The notes below the pieces were generated by a model, which was not told the DNA's origin, ran no database searches, and was given only the letters and a program-made list of their open reading frames with translations. Shown one piece after another: positions 9,063-18,828 of a stretch of DNA of 64,000 nucleotides (position 1 is the first letter of the stretch; the number at the start of each line of letters is the position of its first letter). This stretch comes from Draconibacterium halophilum (GTDB lineage: Bacteria; Bacteroidota; Bacteroidia; Bacteroidales; Prolixibacteraceae), in the NCBI RefSeq assembly GCF_010448835.1, contig NZ_CP048409.1:3823501-3887500 (forward strand), given 5' to 3'. Position numbers and translations under genes: made by a program.

Positions 9063-12005
9063 CTAGTTAAACAACTCCACAATTTCTTCCTGCGTAACTT
9101 GCTCAAACGGATTATTGGAGTTGATAAACTTATCGGCCAGCGAGCTTTTGCGGTCTTTCAGCTTTTGAATTTTTTCTTCTATTGAATTCTCGGTGATAAA
9201 ACGATACACAAAAACGTGCTTATCCTGCCCAATGCGGTGAGCACGGTTAATTGCCTGGTTTTCGGCTGCCGGGTTCCACCACGGATCGATAATAAAAACA
9301 TAATCGGCCTCGATAAGATTCAACCCCACTCCACCGGCCTTTAACGAAATCAGGAATATCCGGTTATCTTCATCTTCCTGAAATGCTTTTATAACTTTTT
9401 CGCGTTTGGTAGTTTGCCCCGTTAATTTGCTGTATTTCCACTTTTCCTCTGCTATTTTATTCTCCAATAATTCGAGATGCGTTACAAACGACGAGAATAC
9501 CAGTACCTTGTGTTTCTCGGCCACAAGGTTGCTTAACATCCTAAAAATCTCATCGAATTTACCCGATCGCTCAAGATTTCCATCATCTGCCAGCGACGGG
9601 TGATTAGCCAATTGACGCAATTTGGTGAGGCCCTGTAAAACCACAAACTGCGATTTCTTGAGTCCCTCTTTTTCAATTGTCGACAAAATAGTATTTCTAA
9701 TTACCGATTTCTCCTGCTCGTACAATTTTTCTTGCCCGCTCACCATCGGGCAAACCCTTATTTCCTCCATCAACGGAGGAAGGTCTTTTGCCACTTCAAC
9801 TTTTTTACGACGCAAAACAAACGGACGGATCATCAATTGTAGTTTTTCCATTTGCTCTTCGTTGGCATGTTTCTCGATGGGCGTAATAAAAGTTCGTCTA
9901 AAAAATGCCAGGTTCCCCAACATTCCGGGGTTTAGGAAATTCATTTGCGACCATAAATCCGACAGTGAATTTTCGATTGGTGTTCCGGTAATTACCAGTT
10001 TATAGCGGGCTTTAACATCCATTACCGCCTTGTAAGTTTTCGAGCTGGAATTTTTTATCGACTGGCTTTCATCTAAAATCAGGTAAAAGAATTCAGTCGT
10101 CCGCAACTTGTCAATGTCGTTACGAACCGTGCCGTATGTGGTAATTATAACATCGTAGTAAGAAGCAATTTTATCAAGTTCTTCGGCCTTTTTACGTTGC
10201 GTTCCTACATGTTGGTAAACTTTTAGCGCCGGCGTAAATTTCCTGATCTCGTTACTCCAATTGTGCACCAGCGAGGTAGGCACCACAATTAAACTGGCCG
10301 GTTGTAGAACCACATCCGATTTCGATTCGCCAGCAAAAAGATCGCGTTGTCCACTTACATCAACAGGATCATGAATTTTAATTTCCTGTTTCAAACGTTT
10401 CAGCTTCAATAAAAGCGTAAGTGTTTGCAGGGTTTTTCCCAATCCCATATCATCGGCCAGGCAACCTCCCAGTCCGTTACGATACAAACCGTACATCCAG
10501 TTAAAACCTTCTTCCTGGTAATTTCGCAGGGTGGCTCTTAAATTCGCAGGCAACACCGGACTCTCCTTTTCGGCATTTACCAGTTTCGCATATTTCTGTT
10601 TTACATCTTTGTCAACTTCCTGAATTGAATTTTGCAGCAATGTAAAATGATGCTTTTCAAATTTGATGTGCTCTCCCTGCTGTTTGCCAAAAGGCAGTAG
10701 TCCTTTGTAGCGAGCAAACCATTCTTCGGGTAATACGGCAATTTCTCCGTTTGGCAATTCAAACTCCCTGATGTCGTTTAAAATGTACTTTTTCAGCTGA
10801 ATAAAAGGGATGCTAAATTCGCCAAACTTAACCACTGCATAAACATCAAACCAGTCGCCTTTTGTCTGGGTTTTCAATTCCAGCTTCTGATGGCCTGTAT
10901 AAAACTTCTTTTCCAGTTGTTGCTGCTTTATCTCAATACCTTTTTCTTCCAGTTGTGGTCGTTTCTCATTTAGCCAGTTCACAAAAAAATAGAGGGCATT
11001 CTGCGGCTCGAGCAACGAAACACCATTTAAGGTATACGATCCGTTATCCTCCTTTAGGCCCGTCCTTTTAACGACTTTTAAAATTGCCTTTTCCCAGGCC
11101 AAATCGCGTGTAGTTTTATAATAGACAAACGTGCCGTTTTGCTTTTTTACACTCACCGCCATTTCACGGTCAGAATCAGGAAGGAATTTTTCGTCTCCAT
11201 ATTCGAAATTCAAAACCAAACACGGCCGGTACTGCAAATTATTTTCGAGCGACAACACTGCTTTTCTACCGGTAGAAGCATGAATAACTTCAAATCCTTT
11301 GGCTTTTACGTCGTAATCGCGTACGGTTTTTAATACAAACCCGGAGTAGTATTTATCCTCTATAGTGTTGGGCACAGTAACATAATCTTTCTCGAAAAAA
11401 GGCATCAGTTTCTTGGCATTCAGCTTTTCAAACGCGACCAACTGATTTTGGTAAATTAACAAACAAGGATCGTTGGTTACTACTTCCACCGATCGCGCTG
11501 TTAATAGCATTTCTTTTTCATCAAGAAATATGCGGAGCTTATAACGGGTTTGCGATTCGGTGCGTTCGAATTCATATTCGGGGCGGGCAAAAAACGGTGG
11601 TACTTTTAATTCGTCCTCGTCGTACAGATTCGAATATTTTGCCTCTTTACGAAACAATCGTACCGGACTGAGCATCAAAATGGAACACACCTTCATCATA
11701 CATTTCTCGATAAAGGGTGTTACCTGTTTTTCAAAATAGCCGGGGCGCAACGAAGCAAAAAAATCGGACACATTGCCAGCACGCGAAAATTTTTTGGTCA
11801 GTACCTCATCGCTGTATTTTTCAATAAGCTGAATTAGTTCTTTTTCGTAGGGTTTAAAAGTGTATTCCGAATCATTCAGGTCGTGCGGTTTTACCAATCG
11901 TACCACTGAATAAAAACGCTCCTTCTTTTCAATTAAAAAAGGTTGAAAAACCAGTCCCAGATAACGGTGCTCGGTTAAAGCTATTATAAATTCAAATCGG
12001 TCCAT
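9063..12005 (-). CDS. SNF2-family helicase/ATPase
   Basis: This 980-residue protein has a divergent N-terminal half and a complete C-terminal SNF2 ATPase. Walker A is DDMGLGKTLQ (K524), motif II is DESQ rather than DEAH, and motif III is GTPIENS. The helicase C lobe has AGGVGLNLIEADYV and motif VI INRAHRIGQ. Bacterial SNF2 proteins translocate on double-stranded DNA, and some act in transcription recycling or repair. No restriction or defence partners are nearby and the gene appears solitary, so a housekeeping role is more likely. It converges on the NYN gene. Confidence 0.93.
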   Translation of the reverse strand: MDRFEFIIALTEHRYLGLVFQPFLIEKKERFYSVVRLVKPHDLNDSEYTFKPYEKELIQLIEKYSDEVLTKKFSRAGNVSDFFASLRPGYFEKQVTPFIEKCMMKVCSILMLSPVRLFRKEAKYSNLYDEDELKVPPFFARPEYEFERTESQTRYKLRIFLDEKEMLLTARSVEVVTNDPCLLIYQNQLVAFEKLNAKKLMPFFEKDYVTVPNTIEDKYYSGFVLKTVRDYDVKAKGFEVIHASTGRKAVLSLENNLQYRPCLVLNFEYGDEKFLPDSDREMAVSVKKQNGTFVYYKTTRDLAWEKAILKVVKRTGLKEDNGSYTLNGVSLLEPQNALYFFVNWLNEKRPQLEEKGIEIKQQQLEKKFYTGHQKLELKTQTKGDWFDVYAVVKFGEFSIPFIQLKKYILNDIREFELPNGEIAVLPEEWFARYKGLLPFGKQQGEHIKFEKHHFTLLQNSIQEVDKDVKQKYAKLVNAEKESPVLPANLRATLRNYQEEGFNWMYGLYRNGLGGCLADDMGLGKTLQTLTLLLKLKRLKQEIKIHDPVDVSGQRDLFAGESKSDVVLQPASLIVVPTSLVHNWSNEIRKFTPALKVYQHVGTQRKKAEELDKIASYYDVIITTYGTVRNDIDKLRTTEFFYLILDESQSIKNSSSKTYKAVMDVKARYKLVITGTPIENSLSDLWSQMNFLNPGMLGNLAFFRRTFITPIEKHANEEQMEKLQLMIRPFVLRRKKVEVAKDLPPLMEEIRVCPMVSGQEKLYEQEKSVIRNTILSTIEKEGLKKSQFVVLQGLTKLRQLANHPSLADDGNLERSGKFDEIFRMLSNLVAEKHKVLVFSSFVTHLELLENKIAEEKWKYSKLTGQTTKREKVIKAFQEDEDNRIFLISLKAGGVGLNLIEADYVFIIDPWWNPAAENQAINRAHRIGQDKHVFVYRFITENSIEEKIQKLKDRKSSLADKFINSNNPFEQVTQEEIVELFN

Positions 12006-12169
12006 TTACTGCTTCAAAAAAAAGATACACACAAAATTTAATGTCGTGGCGCGGCTTACCGGTTATAATAAAAGAACCTCAAATATATAAAAGCTGTGCG
12101 GTTGCTTGAGATATTTCAGCAATTAAGTTTAAATAAAAATAACATCTTTGCAGATGTAAAACTTATATT

Positions 12170-12823
12170 ATGAAAAATCTGACCGTAAATAAAATCAAAA
12201 CAGCGTCTCCCATTTCTATTCTGGAGGCTGCAAAACTTCTGGAAAAACATACTGATCTTGAAGCCATTAACATTCTAAATTGGAAAAATGCTTTTCCATA
12301 CATACCGGGTGTTCTATTCAGAATTGCACATACCGGCAATGAAATATGGCTGAAATTTTACGTTCAGGAGAAAAATATTTTGGCGCAGGAAACCGAAATA
12401 AACGGCGATGTATATAAAGACAGTACCGTTGAGTTTTTTATCTCGCTAGACGGAACTAACTATTACAATTTTGAGTTCAACTGCATCGGCACACCCCATG
12501 TAGGTTATGGTCCCGGCCGTGGAAACCGCACCCCAATTCTACCAGAAACGTTAAAGCAAATCGATATCGAATCGAGTTTAGGCAAGCAGCCATTCGCCGA
12601 AAAGTCGGGAGATTTTTCCTGGGAAATGATGATTTGTATTCCGACACAATGTTTTGCTTTTGATAAGATTGAAAACTTAAATGGACTGGAAGCAACAGGC
12701 AATTTCTACAAGTGCGGCGACGAAACATCCGATCCGCACTTTGTAACCTGGAATGCTATTGATACTGAAAATCCTGACTATCACTGTCCGGAGTTTTTCG
12801 GAAAAATCAGTTTCGAGGACTAA
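12170..12823 (+). CDS. Carbohydrate-binding family 9-like protein
   Basis: This 217-residue protein has no signal peptide. The segment around DVYKDSTVEFFISLDG and the C-terminal YHCPEFFGKISF match the CBM9-like domain found in many Bacteroidota proteins of unknown role. The fold is a beta-sandwich related to sugar-binding modules. Without an export signal it may act in the cytoplasm, or the name may reflect fold only. It stands alone between the SNF2 gene and the glycerol operon. Confidence 0.75.
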   Translation: MKNLTVNKIKTASPISILEAAKLLEKHTDLEAINILNWKNAFPYIPGVLFRIAHTGNEIWLKFYVQEKNILAQETEINGDVYKDSTVEFFISLDGTNYYNFEFNCIGTPHVGYGPGRGNRTPILPETLKQIDIESSLGKQPFAEKSGDFSWEMMICIPTQCFAFDKIENLNGLEATGNFYKCGDETSDPHFVTWNAIDTENPDYHCPEFFGKISFED

Positions 12824-12937
12824 TAAAAAACAAATTTCTATTTCTTGAAAATCCCATTAACAGCCCGTGGTATGCTCTCTCCACAATAATGCATGCTATA
12901 AAACAGTATTCTATTTTACTACTTACCTTGTATTACT

Positions 12938-12955
12938 ATGTATTTGTTAATACAT
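12938..12955 (+). promoter_or_regulatory. Palindrome, candidate PadR operator
   Basis: ATGTATTTGTTAATACAT is a perfect 7-bp inverted repeat with a 4-nt centre. PadR-family operators typically have ATGT and ACAT half-sites in dyad symmetry; here 10 nt separate them. The site ends 26 bp before the padR ATG, which suits autoregulation of the whole operon. Confidence 0.6.
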
Positions 12956-12981
12956 TAGCCGAGAATACATTGAATACAAGC

Positions 12982-13341
12982 ATGACTAATAATAAAGCAG
13001 GACAAGATTTTAATATACGCTGGAAGTCACAAATCAAGAAAGGGCTGATCGAATATATGATTTTGCTTTTCCTTGAGAAAAAGACCTATTATGGATATGA
13101 ACTCATTGATATGATTCGCGAACTCTCATCAATTGAAATTGCCGAAGGCACACTCTATCCCTTACTAAATCGCCTAAAAAAAGATGGTATGCTAAGTTCG
13201 CGCTGGCATGAACTCGAATCCGGAATTCCGAGAAAATACTACACTATTACCAATAAGGGAGCTGAACAAATTCAACAAATGAATGCCTACTTCGATTTAA
13301 TCGACAGCTCATTGTTACAAATAAGAAACTTAAAACCGTAA
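12982..13341 (+). CDS. PadR-family transcriptional regulator
   Basis: I chose the ATG at 12982 (MTNNKAGQDF), giving 119 residues, the usual size for a short PadR protein. The upstream in-frame ATG at 12889 would run through the palindrome. The winged helix is clear: LIEYMILLFLEKKTYYGYEL, then EGTLYPLLNRLKKDGMLSS and the wing RKYYTITNKG. PadR proteins are usually repressors released by small ligands. It is the first gene of the glycerol operon, ending 5 bp before glpK, so it most likely controls glycerol use. Confidence 0.88.
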   Translation: MTNNKAGQDFNIRWKSQIKKGLIEYMILLFLEKKTYYGYELIDMIRELSSIEIAEGTLYPLLNRLKKDGMLSSRWHELESGIPRKYYTITNKGAEQIQQMNAYFDLIDSSLLQIRNLKP

Positions 13342-13346
13342 ACTTT

Positions 13347-14849
13347 ATGAATAAATTTATCCTTGCTTTTGATCAGGGTACTACCAGTTCCCGTGCAATT
13401 GTTTTTGATGAGCATGGCGCAATAAAATCTGTTGCTCAAAAAGAGTTTGAACAAATATTTCCGAAGCCGGGCTGGGTAGAACACGATCCGAATGAAATAT
13501 GGTCGTCGCAGGCAGCCGTTGCAGCCGAGGCGATAACTAAAATTGGCATTAACGGAAAGAATATTGCGGCAATTGGTATTACCAACCAACGCGAAACAAC
13601 CATTGTTTGGGACAAGGAAACCGGTGATCCTGTTTATAATGCAATTGTTTGGCAAGACCGCAGAACAGCAAAATATTGTGATGCTTTAAAAGAACAAGGC
13701 CACCAGGAAATGTTGCGCAAAAAAACCGGATTGGTAATTGATGCTTATTTCTCGGGAACCAAGGTGCAGTGGATTCTGAACAATGTAAAAGGAGCGCGTG
13801 AAAAAGCAGAAGCAGGAAAACTCGCCTTTGGAACGGTGGATTCATGGTTAATTTGGAAACTTACCCGTGGCGAAAAACACGTAACTGATATTACCAATGC
13901 AAGCAGAACTTTATTGTACAATATAATAGATTGCTGCTGGGATAAAGAGCTGTTGGAATTGTTCGATATTCCGGAAAGTATGTTGCCAGAAGTTTGTGCA
14001 TCAAGCGAAGTAGTGGGCCACACCAAAACAACCATATTTGCTCACGAAATACCAATTGCAGGTATTGCCGGCGATCAGCAGGCAGCTCTGTTTGGTCAGC
14101 AATGCATTCATCCCGGTATGGCAAAAAATACGTACGGAACAGGCTGTTTTATGCTGCTCAATACGGGTGAAAAAGCGATCCTGTCAGAAAACAACCTGGT
14201 AACTACCATTGCCTGGAAAATCGATGGAAAAGTATCGTATGCACTTGAGGGGAGTATTTTTATTGCAGGAGCCGCAGTTCAATGGATGCGTGATCAGTTG
14301 GGCTTAATAAACAATGCTCCTGAAATTGAAGAATTGGCATTATCGGTTGAGGATAACGGAGGCGTTTATTTTGTTCCTGCCCTAACCGGACTTGGTGCAC
14401 CTCACTGGGATCAGTATGCACGTGGCATTGTTGTTGGCATTACCCGTGGCACTTCGAACGGGCATTTTGCACGAGCAACAATAGAAGGAATTGCGTTCCA
14501 GGTAATGGACGTTCTGAAAGCAATGGAAGCCGACTCAGGTATCGAAATTAAAGAATTACGTGTTGATGGCGGAGCAGCAGCCAATAACCTTTTGTTGCAG
14601 TTCCAATCGGAAACATTACAATCTCCGGTAATACGTCCACGTCAACTGGAAACCACGGCTTTGGGCGCTGCTTATCTTGCCGGATTAGCAGTTGGATATT
14701 GGCAAAACCTGGATGAATTGCAATCGCAATGGGAGAAAGACAAAACATTTACTCCACAGATTTCAAAGGAGATAATGGATAAATCTATACGCAAATGGCA
14801 AAAGGCACTTACAAAAGCCAAAGCGTGGATTGATGATGATGACGAATAA
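13347..14849 (+). CDS. glpK: Glycerol kinase
   Basis: This 500-residue FGGY-family kinase begins with FILAFDQGTTSSRAIVFDEH, the ATP-binding/hinge motif of GlpK. It also has GITNQRETT, WQDRRT, TYGTGCF and the C-terminal LRVDGGAAANN signature. It phosphorylates glycerol to glycerol-3-phosphate in the cytoplasm, trapping what enters through GlpF. Length equals that of typical GlpK proteins. It sits between padR and glpD in an evident operon. Confidence 0.97.
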   Translation: MNKFILAFDQGTTSSRAIVFDEHGAIKSVAQKEFEQIFPKPGWVEHDPNEIWSSQAAVAAEAITKIGINGKNIAAIGITNQRETTIVWDKETGDPVYNAIVWQDRRTAKYCDALKEQGHQEMLRKKTGLVIDAYFSGTKVQWILNNVKGAREKAEAGKLAFGTVDSWLIWKLTRGEKHVTDITNASRTLLYNIIDCCWDKELLELFDIPESMLPEVCASSEVVGHTKTTIFAHEIPIAGIAGDQQAALFGQQCIHPGMAKNTYGTGCFMLLNTGEKAILSENNLVTTIAWKIDGKVSYALEGSIFIAGAAVQWMRDQLGLINNAPEIEELALSVEDNGGVYFVPALTGLGAPHWDQYARGIVVGITRGTSNGHFARATIEGIAFQVMDVLKAMEADSGIEIKELRVDGGAAANNLLLQFQSETLQSPVIRPRQLETTALGAAYLAGLAVGYWQNLDELQSQWEKDKTFTPQISKEIMDKSIRKWQKALTKAKAWIDDDDE

Positions 14850-14874
14850 TTACATCTCTCAAAAATAGAAAATT

Positions 14875-16434
14875 ATGAAAAGGCATAAGCAATTACGCAA
14901 AGCAAAAGCGGAAAAAAAATGGGACATTATTGTAATTGGTGGTGGTGCCTCCGGTCTTGGAGTAGCACTCGAATCTGCCACTCGAAAATACAAAACCCTC
15001 TTACTTGAAGGAGCCGATTTTGCCAAAGGCACATCCAGCCGAAGTACGAAACTGGTGCACGGCGGAGTTCGCTATCTTGCCCAGGGAGATATTTCGCTCG
15101 TTCTTGAAGCATTACGCGAAAGAGGGTTAATGCGGCAAAATGCGCCTCACCTGGTTAAAAATCAATCGTTTATTATTCCTAACTATGAATGGTGGGGAGG
15201 CCCGTTTTACACCGTCGGATTAAAAGTTTACGATATGATGGCCGGAAAGCTGGGGCTTGGCCCTTCCGTTCACCTCTCGAAACAAGAGACACTGGAAGCC
15301 CTGCCAACACTTAAAGAAGAAGGCTTAACAGGTGGTGTTATCTATCACGACGGACAATTTGATGATGCCAGGCTTTCGATTAACCTTGCACAAACTGTTA
15401 TCGATTACGATGGGGTGGCGGTTAACTACACCAGAGTTATCGGATTACTAAAAGACGAGGAAGGGATGATTTGCGGGGTAAAAGCAAAAGACATGATTGA
15501 TGGTGATGAATTTGAGATACAAGCCAAAGTAGTGGTAAATGCAACAGGTGTTTTTACCGACGAGGTTTTACAAATGGACGAACCCGGAGTGCCTAAAAAA
15601 GTGGTGCCCAGCCAGGGTATTCACCTGGTGCTCGATCATGAATTTCTAAAAGGAGACCATGCCGTAATGATACCAAAAACCGACGACGGACGTGTACTAT
15701 TTGCCGTTCCGTGGCGCGGGAAAGTTGTTGTTGGAACCACGGATACACTTATTGAAGAAGCAAGTTTGGAACCAAGAGCACTTGAAGAAGAGGTTGAATT
15801 TATATTAAATACTGCAGGAAGATACCTAACACGTACTCCCGAAAGAAGCGATGTAAGAAGTATTTTTGCAGGTTTGCGGCCCCTTGCAGCTCCCGAGGGA
15901 GAAGATAAAAAGACAAAAGAAATTTCCCGCAGTCATAAAGTAATCGTGAGTTTATCAGGACTTATAACCATTACAGGCGGGAAATGGACTACCTACCGAA
16001 AAATGGGTGAAGACACCATAAATAACGCAGTAATTCTCGCCGGACTACCGGAAATACCTTGCCAAACCGAAAACCTGGCAATTCATGGTTACACAAAAAA
16101 TATTGATATTGATGATCATTTTTATGTGTACGGATCGGAAGCAAAAGCCATTAAAGAAATGATTGAGAATGACCCAAAAATGGGAGAAAAATTACATGAT
16201 CGTTTGGACTTTACGGCTGCCGAGGTAGTTTGGGCTTGTAAAAAAGAAATGGCAATGACCGTTGATGATGTTTTAGCACGAAGAGTAAGAGCCTTATATC
16301 TTGATGCACGTGCTGCTGAAGAAATGGCCCCCAAAGTAGCAAAAATAATGGCAGACGAATTGGATAAAGATGCTGATTGGATTAATCAACAAGTTGAAGA
16401 ATTTACTAAACTTGCAAAGGGATATTACCTGTAA
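14875..16434 (+). CDS. glpD: FAD-dependent glycerol-3-phosphate dehydrogenase
   Basis: This 519-residue flavoprotein has the N-terminal dinucleotide fold IIVIGGGASGLGVALESATR, the GlpD landmark SSRSTKLVHGGVRYL, and TGGKWTTYRKM before the C-terminal domain. It oxidises glycerol-3-phosphate to dihydroxyacetone phosphate and passes electrons to quinone at the membrane. It follows glpK by 25 bp and precedes glpF by 61 bp. GlpO-type oxidases share these motifs, but the respiratory enzyme is the likelier reading in this operon. Confidence 0.95.
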   Translation: MKRHKQLRKAKAEKKWDIIVIGGGASGLGVALESATRKYKTLLLEGADFAKGTSSRSTKLVHGGVRYLAQGDISLVLEALRERGLMRQNAPHLVKNQSFIIPNYEWWGGPFYTVGLKVYDMMAGKLGLGPSVHLSKQETLEALPTLKEEGLTGGVIYHDGQFDDARLSINLAQTVIDYDGVAVNYTRVIGLLKDEEGMICGVKAKDMIDGDEFEIQAKVVVNATGVFTDEVLQMDEPGVPKKVVPSQGIHLVLDHEFLKGDHAVMIPKTDDGRVLFAVPWRGKVVVGTTDTLIEEASLEPRALEEEVEFILNTAGRYLTRTPERSDVRSIFAGLRPLAAPEGEDKKTKEISRSHKVIVSLSGLITITGGKWTTYRKMGEDTINNAVILAGLPEIPCQTENLAIHGYTKNIDIDDHFYVYGSEAKAIKEMIENDPKMGEKLHDRLDFTAAEVVWACKKEMAMTVDDVLARRVRALYLDARAAEEMAPKVAKIMADELDKDADWINQQVEEFTKLAKGYYL

Positions 16435-16495
16435 TGTTTATTAAACAATAAAACTAAACTGTACCGAATTATATAAAAACAAACCTATAACTAAA

Positions 16496-17230
16496 ATGAA
16501 TGAATTTGTAGCAGAAATCATTGCCACAATGATTATGATACTCCTGGGAAACGGAGTGGTAGCTAATGTAGTACTAAAAGACACTAAAGGCCATAACGGT
16601 GGATGGATTGTAATTTCACTGGGCTGGGGGCTCGCTGTAATGATGGCAGTAATTGTGGCTGGCCCGATAAGCGGCGCCCACTTAAATCCGGCGGTAACAC
16701 TTGGCCTAGCAATGGGCGGACTGTTCCCGTGGCCCAAAGTTCCAGTTTACATTGCCGGCGAAATTATTGGGGCCATGCTTGGCGCTATACTTGTCTGGTT
16801 TTCCTACCATGATCATTTTAAAGCAAACAAGAATGAAGCAGGTTTTTTGGGCGTATTTGCCACCACACCGGCTATCAGAAATTATAAAAATAATTTTGTT
16901 ACCGAGCTCATCGGAACATTTGTTTTAATTTTTGTAATCTTTTACATCACTGATATTAAATTTGAAAGCCTGCAATTTCAAACTGTCGAGGTTGGCTTAG
17001 GTTCCATCGGCGCACTTCCTGTTGCCCTTCTTGTAACAGCAATCGGGCTAAGCCTGGGTGGCCCAACAGGTTACGCAATAAACCCTGCCCGCGATTTAGG
17101 ACCACGCATCATTCACAGTTTGTTAAAGGCACCAAATAAAGGCGATTCAGACTGGGCGTACTCGTGGGTCCCCATTTTAGGGCCAATTGCCGGCGCAGCT
17201 ATTGCCGCCGGGCTATTTTGGTTTTGTTAG
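16496..17230 (+). CDS. glpF: Glycerol facilitator (aquaglyceroporin)
   Basis: This 244-residue six-helix channel has both pore motifs: HLNPAVTLGLA and AINPARDLGPR. The Asp right after NPAR is characteristic of glycerol facilitators rather than water-only aquaporins. It lets glycerol diffuse across the inner membrane to GlpK. It is the last gene of the padR-glpK-glpD-glpF operon and is followed by a strong terminator. Confidence 0.95.
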   Translation: MNEFVAEIIATMIMILLGNGVVANVVLKDTKGHNGGWIVISLGWGLAVMMAVIVAGPISGAHLNPAVTLGLAMGGLFPWPKVPVYIAGEIIGAMLGAILVWFSYHDHFKANKNEAGFLGVFATTPAIRNYKNNFVTELIGTFVLIFVIFYITDIKFESLQFQTVEVGLGSIGALPVALLVTAIGLSLGGPTGYAINPARDLGPRIIHSLLKAPNKGDSDWAYSWVPILGPIAGAAIAAGLFWFC

Positions 17231-17547
17231 AGCAAGCTCTCCACAATCCTGGAAAAAAGTCACTAACAGTCATTCGTTAGTGACTTTTTTTTTAGGTACA
17301 CCGTACCTTTCATCCTATATATTAATACCAATCAGTTGTTATTTATAGGTCCATTTCTTAACTTGTATATTCAATTAATTTACAGACTCAAAGTTGTGAC
17401 CCGGAGAAATACAAACCAGTGACGCATGAAACAATATTCACGGCATTCCTCTGTAACGATGATCCTCTATCTTTTAGGATTAAAAATTCATTGAAACAGT
17501 ACCCGAAGAAAATACAACATTGATTAATAAAATGCATAAAACAAATT
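17231..17547. other. Spacer after the glycerol operon
   Basis: Apart from the glpF terminator at 17253-17293, I see no gene or recognisable site in it. Confidence 0.5.
17253..17293 (+). terminator. Intrinsic terminator of the glycerol operon
   Basis: GTCACTAAC and GTTAGTGAC form a perfect 9-bp stem extended by A/T pairs, followed by a run of nine T. It starts 22 bp after the glpF stop codon. Confidence 0.93.
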
Positions 17548-18216
17548 ATGATGGAAGATTTATTAAAAATAGCTTTCGCAGAGCTGGGAACTGAAGAGAT
17601 TACTGGCTCGGAACACAATCCTGAAGTACTAAAATATGCCGAAGAAACGGGCATTGCAGGCATTACCACCGACGAAATTCCGTGGTGTAGCAATTTTGTT
17701 AACTGGGTGGCTATGGAAGCCGGATTGGAGTACACGAAAAAGCCCAATGCTCGCTCGTGGTTAAATGTTGGCGTAAAAACCAACAACCCCGAGCCGGGCG
17801 ATGTTGTTGTTTTCTGGCGCGAAAGTCCCGAGTCGTGGAAAGGGCATGTTGGCTTTTTCCTTGGTGTTTCAACCGATAAAAAACGTGTGTATTGCCTTGG
17901 TGGCAACCAGGGCAACCGTGTTTCGGTTTCGGCTTACCGCATAAATACTGTGTTATCTTATCAGCGTTTGGCGGCACGTCAGCAACTGGTTATTCCCGAT
18001 CCGCTATTACAAAAAGGGAGTAAAGGCGCAGCTGTTGTGATGCTGCAGGATGCACTGAAACTTTTAAATATAAATGTGGGAACTTCCGACGGCGATTTTG
18101 GACCAAAAACCGAAAACGGTGTAAAAGAATTGCAAACTCGCTTACCGGAACTCGAAATCAACGGCATCTACAACAACGAAACCCGCGACCTGCTGGAATC
18201 ACTGTTCCAGGCTTAA
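17548..18216 (+). CDS. Cysteine peptidase-like (TIGR02594) domain with peptidoglycan-binding domain
   Basis: This 222-residue protein has two parts. Residues 1-145 match the TIGR02594/CHAP-like fold, with a likely catalytic Cys in IPWCSNFVNWV, His in GHVGFFLG and a polar residue in LGGNQGN. Residues 150-222 form a peptidoglycan-binding type 1 domain (LQKGSKGAAVVMLQDALKLL). No signal peptide is seen, which suits a lysin released by another route or a cytoplasmic toxin/lysin. It forms a likely two-gene unit with the unknown gene 45 bp downstream. No phage structural genes are nearby. Confidence 0.8.
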   Translation: MMEDLLKIAFAELGTEEITGSEHNPEVLKYAEETGIAGITTDEIPWCSNFVNWVAMEAGLEYTKKPNARSWLNVGVKTNNPEPGDVVVFWRESPESWKGHVGFFLGVSTDKKRVYCLGGNQGNRVSVSAYRINTVLSYQRLAARQQLVIPDPLLQKGSKGAAVVMLQDALKLLNINVGTSDGDFGPKTENGVKELQTRLPELEINGIYNNETRDLLESLFQA

Positions 18217-18261
18217 AAGCTAAACATCCAATATTTTACTCAACACTAAATTCAAAAAATT

Positions 18262-18762
18262 ATGACAACAAAAGTAGCAGACTTAACACCCGATGAATTT
18301 GTAGCACTTCTGGATGATTTTTATGCTGAACCCAAAAAACGTTACAAACTGAAAGAAGCAGAGATTAAAGACCTTGCCATTCGTTTAAACGAGAAAATCG
18401 ATGTTCCGTTTATAAAAGAAACCGGCGAAGAAAAGATACTGGTAAAAGTGATTTTTAAAATCGATACTTTTTTGTACGATCATCTGCCCAACGAATTTTA
18501 CGATGTTATCCGTAGCACCGATCATGGTATTTCGAAAAAAGAAGCCCGTCGTCTCGTGAGACGATTAACACGCCTTGCCAATCAAAAAATCGACATTCCT
18601 TACCTCCCTGAAGTAGCCGAGCATTTTGCCATCAAATTTGTAATAGGCATGGTGGTTAAAGCCGCACGCAAAAAACTTAATTTCGACGAAGTTCGGGCAA
18701 GTTCAGCAGCAATAGCTGTTCCCGAATCGGACGAAGATATTGAAGCTATGGTTGAAGATTAA
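18262..18762 (+). CDS. Conserved hypothetical protein
   Basis: I do not recognise this 166-residue protein. It is soluble, lysine/arginine-rich in the middle (KKEARRLVRRLTRLANQK), mostly helical by appearance, and has an acidic tail (SDEDIEAMVED). It has no signal peptide or membrane segment. It follows the peptidase-like gene closely on the same strand, so they may be co-transcribed, possibly as effector and partner, but nothing in the sequence proves this. Confidence 0.6.
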   Translation: MTTKVADLTPDEFVALLDDFYAEPKKRYKLKEAEIKDLAIRLNEKIDVPFIKETGEEKILVKVIFKIDTFLYDHLPNEFYDVIRSTDHGISKKEARRLVRRLTRLANQKIDIPYLPEVAEHFAIKFVIGMVVKAARKKLNFDEVRASSAAIAVPESDEDIEAMVED

Positions 18763-18828
18763 TACCAGTTGCCCCGATATAATTGAAACTTTGTATCTTG
18801 ATAACTGCTACGAAAATAAACCACAATT

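Noticed and set aside
9063..12005. SNF2 helicase as part of a DISARM- or BREX-like defence system
   Set aside because: No methylase, DUF1998, PglZ or other partner genes lie nearby.
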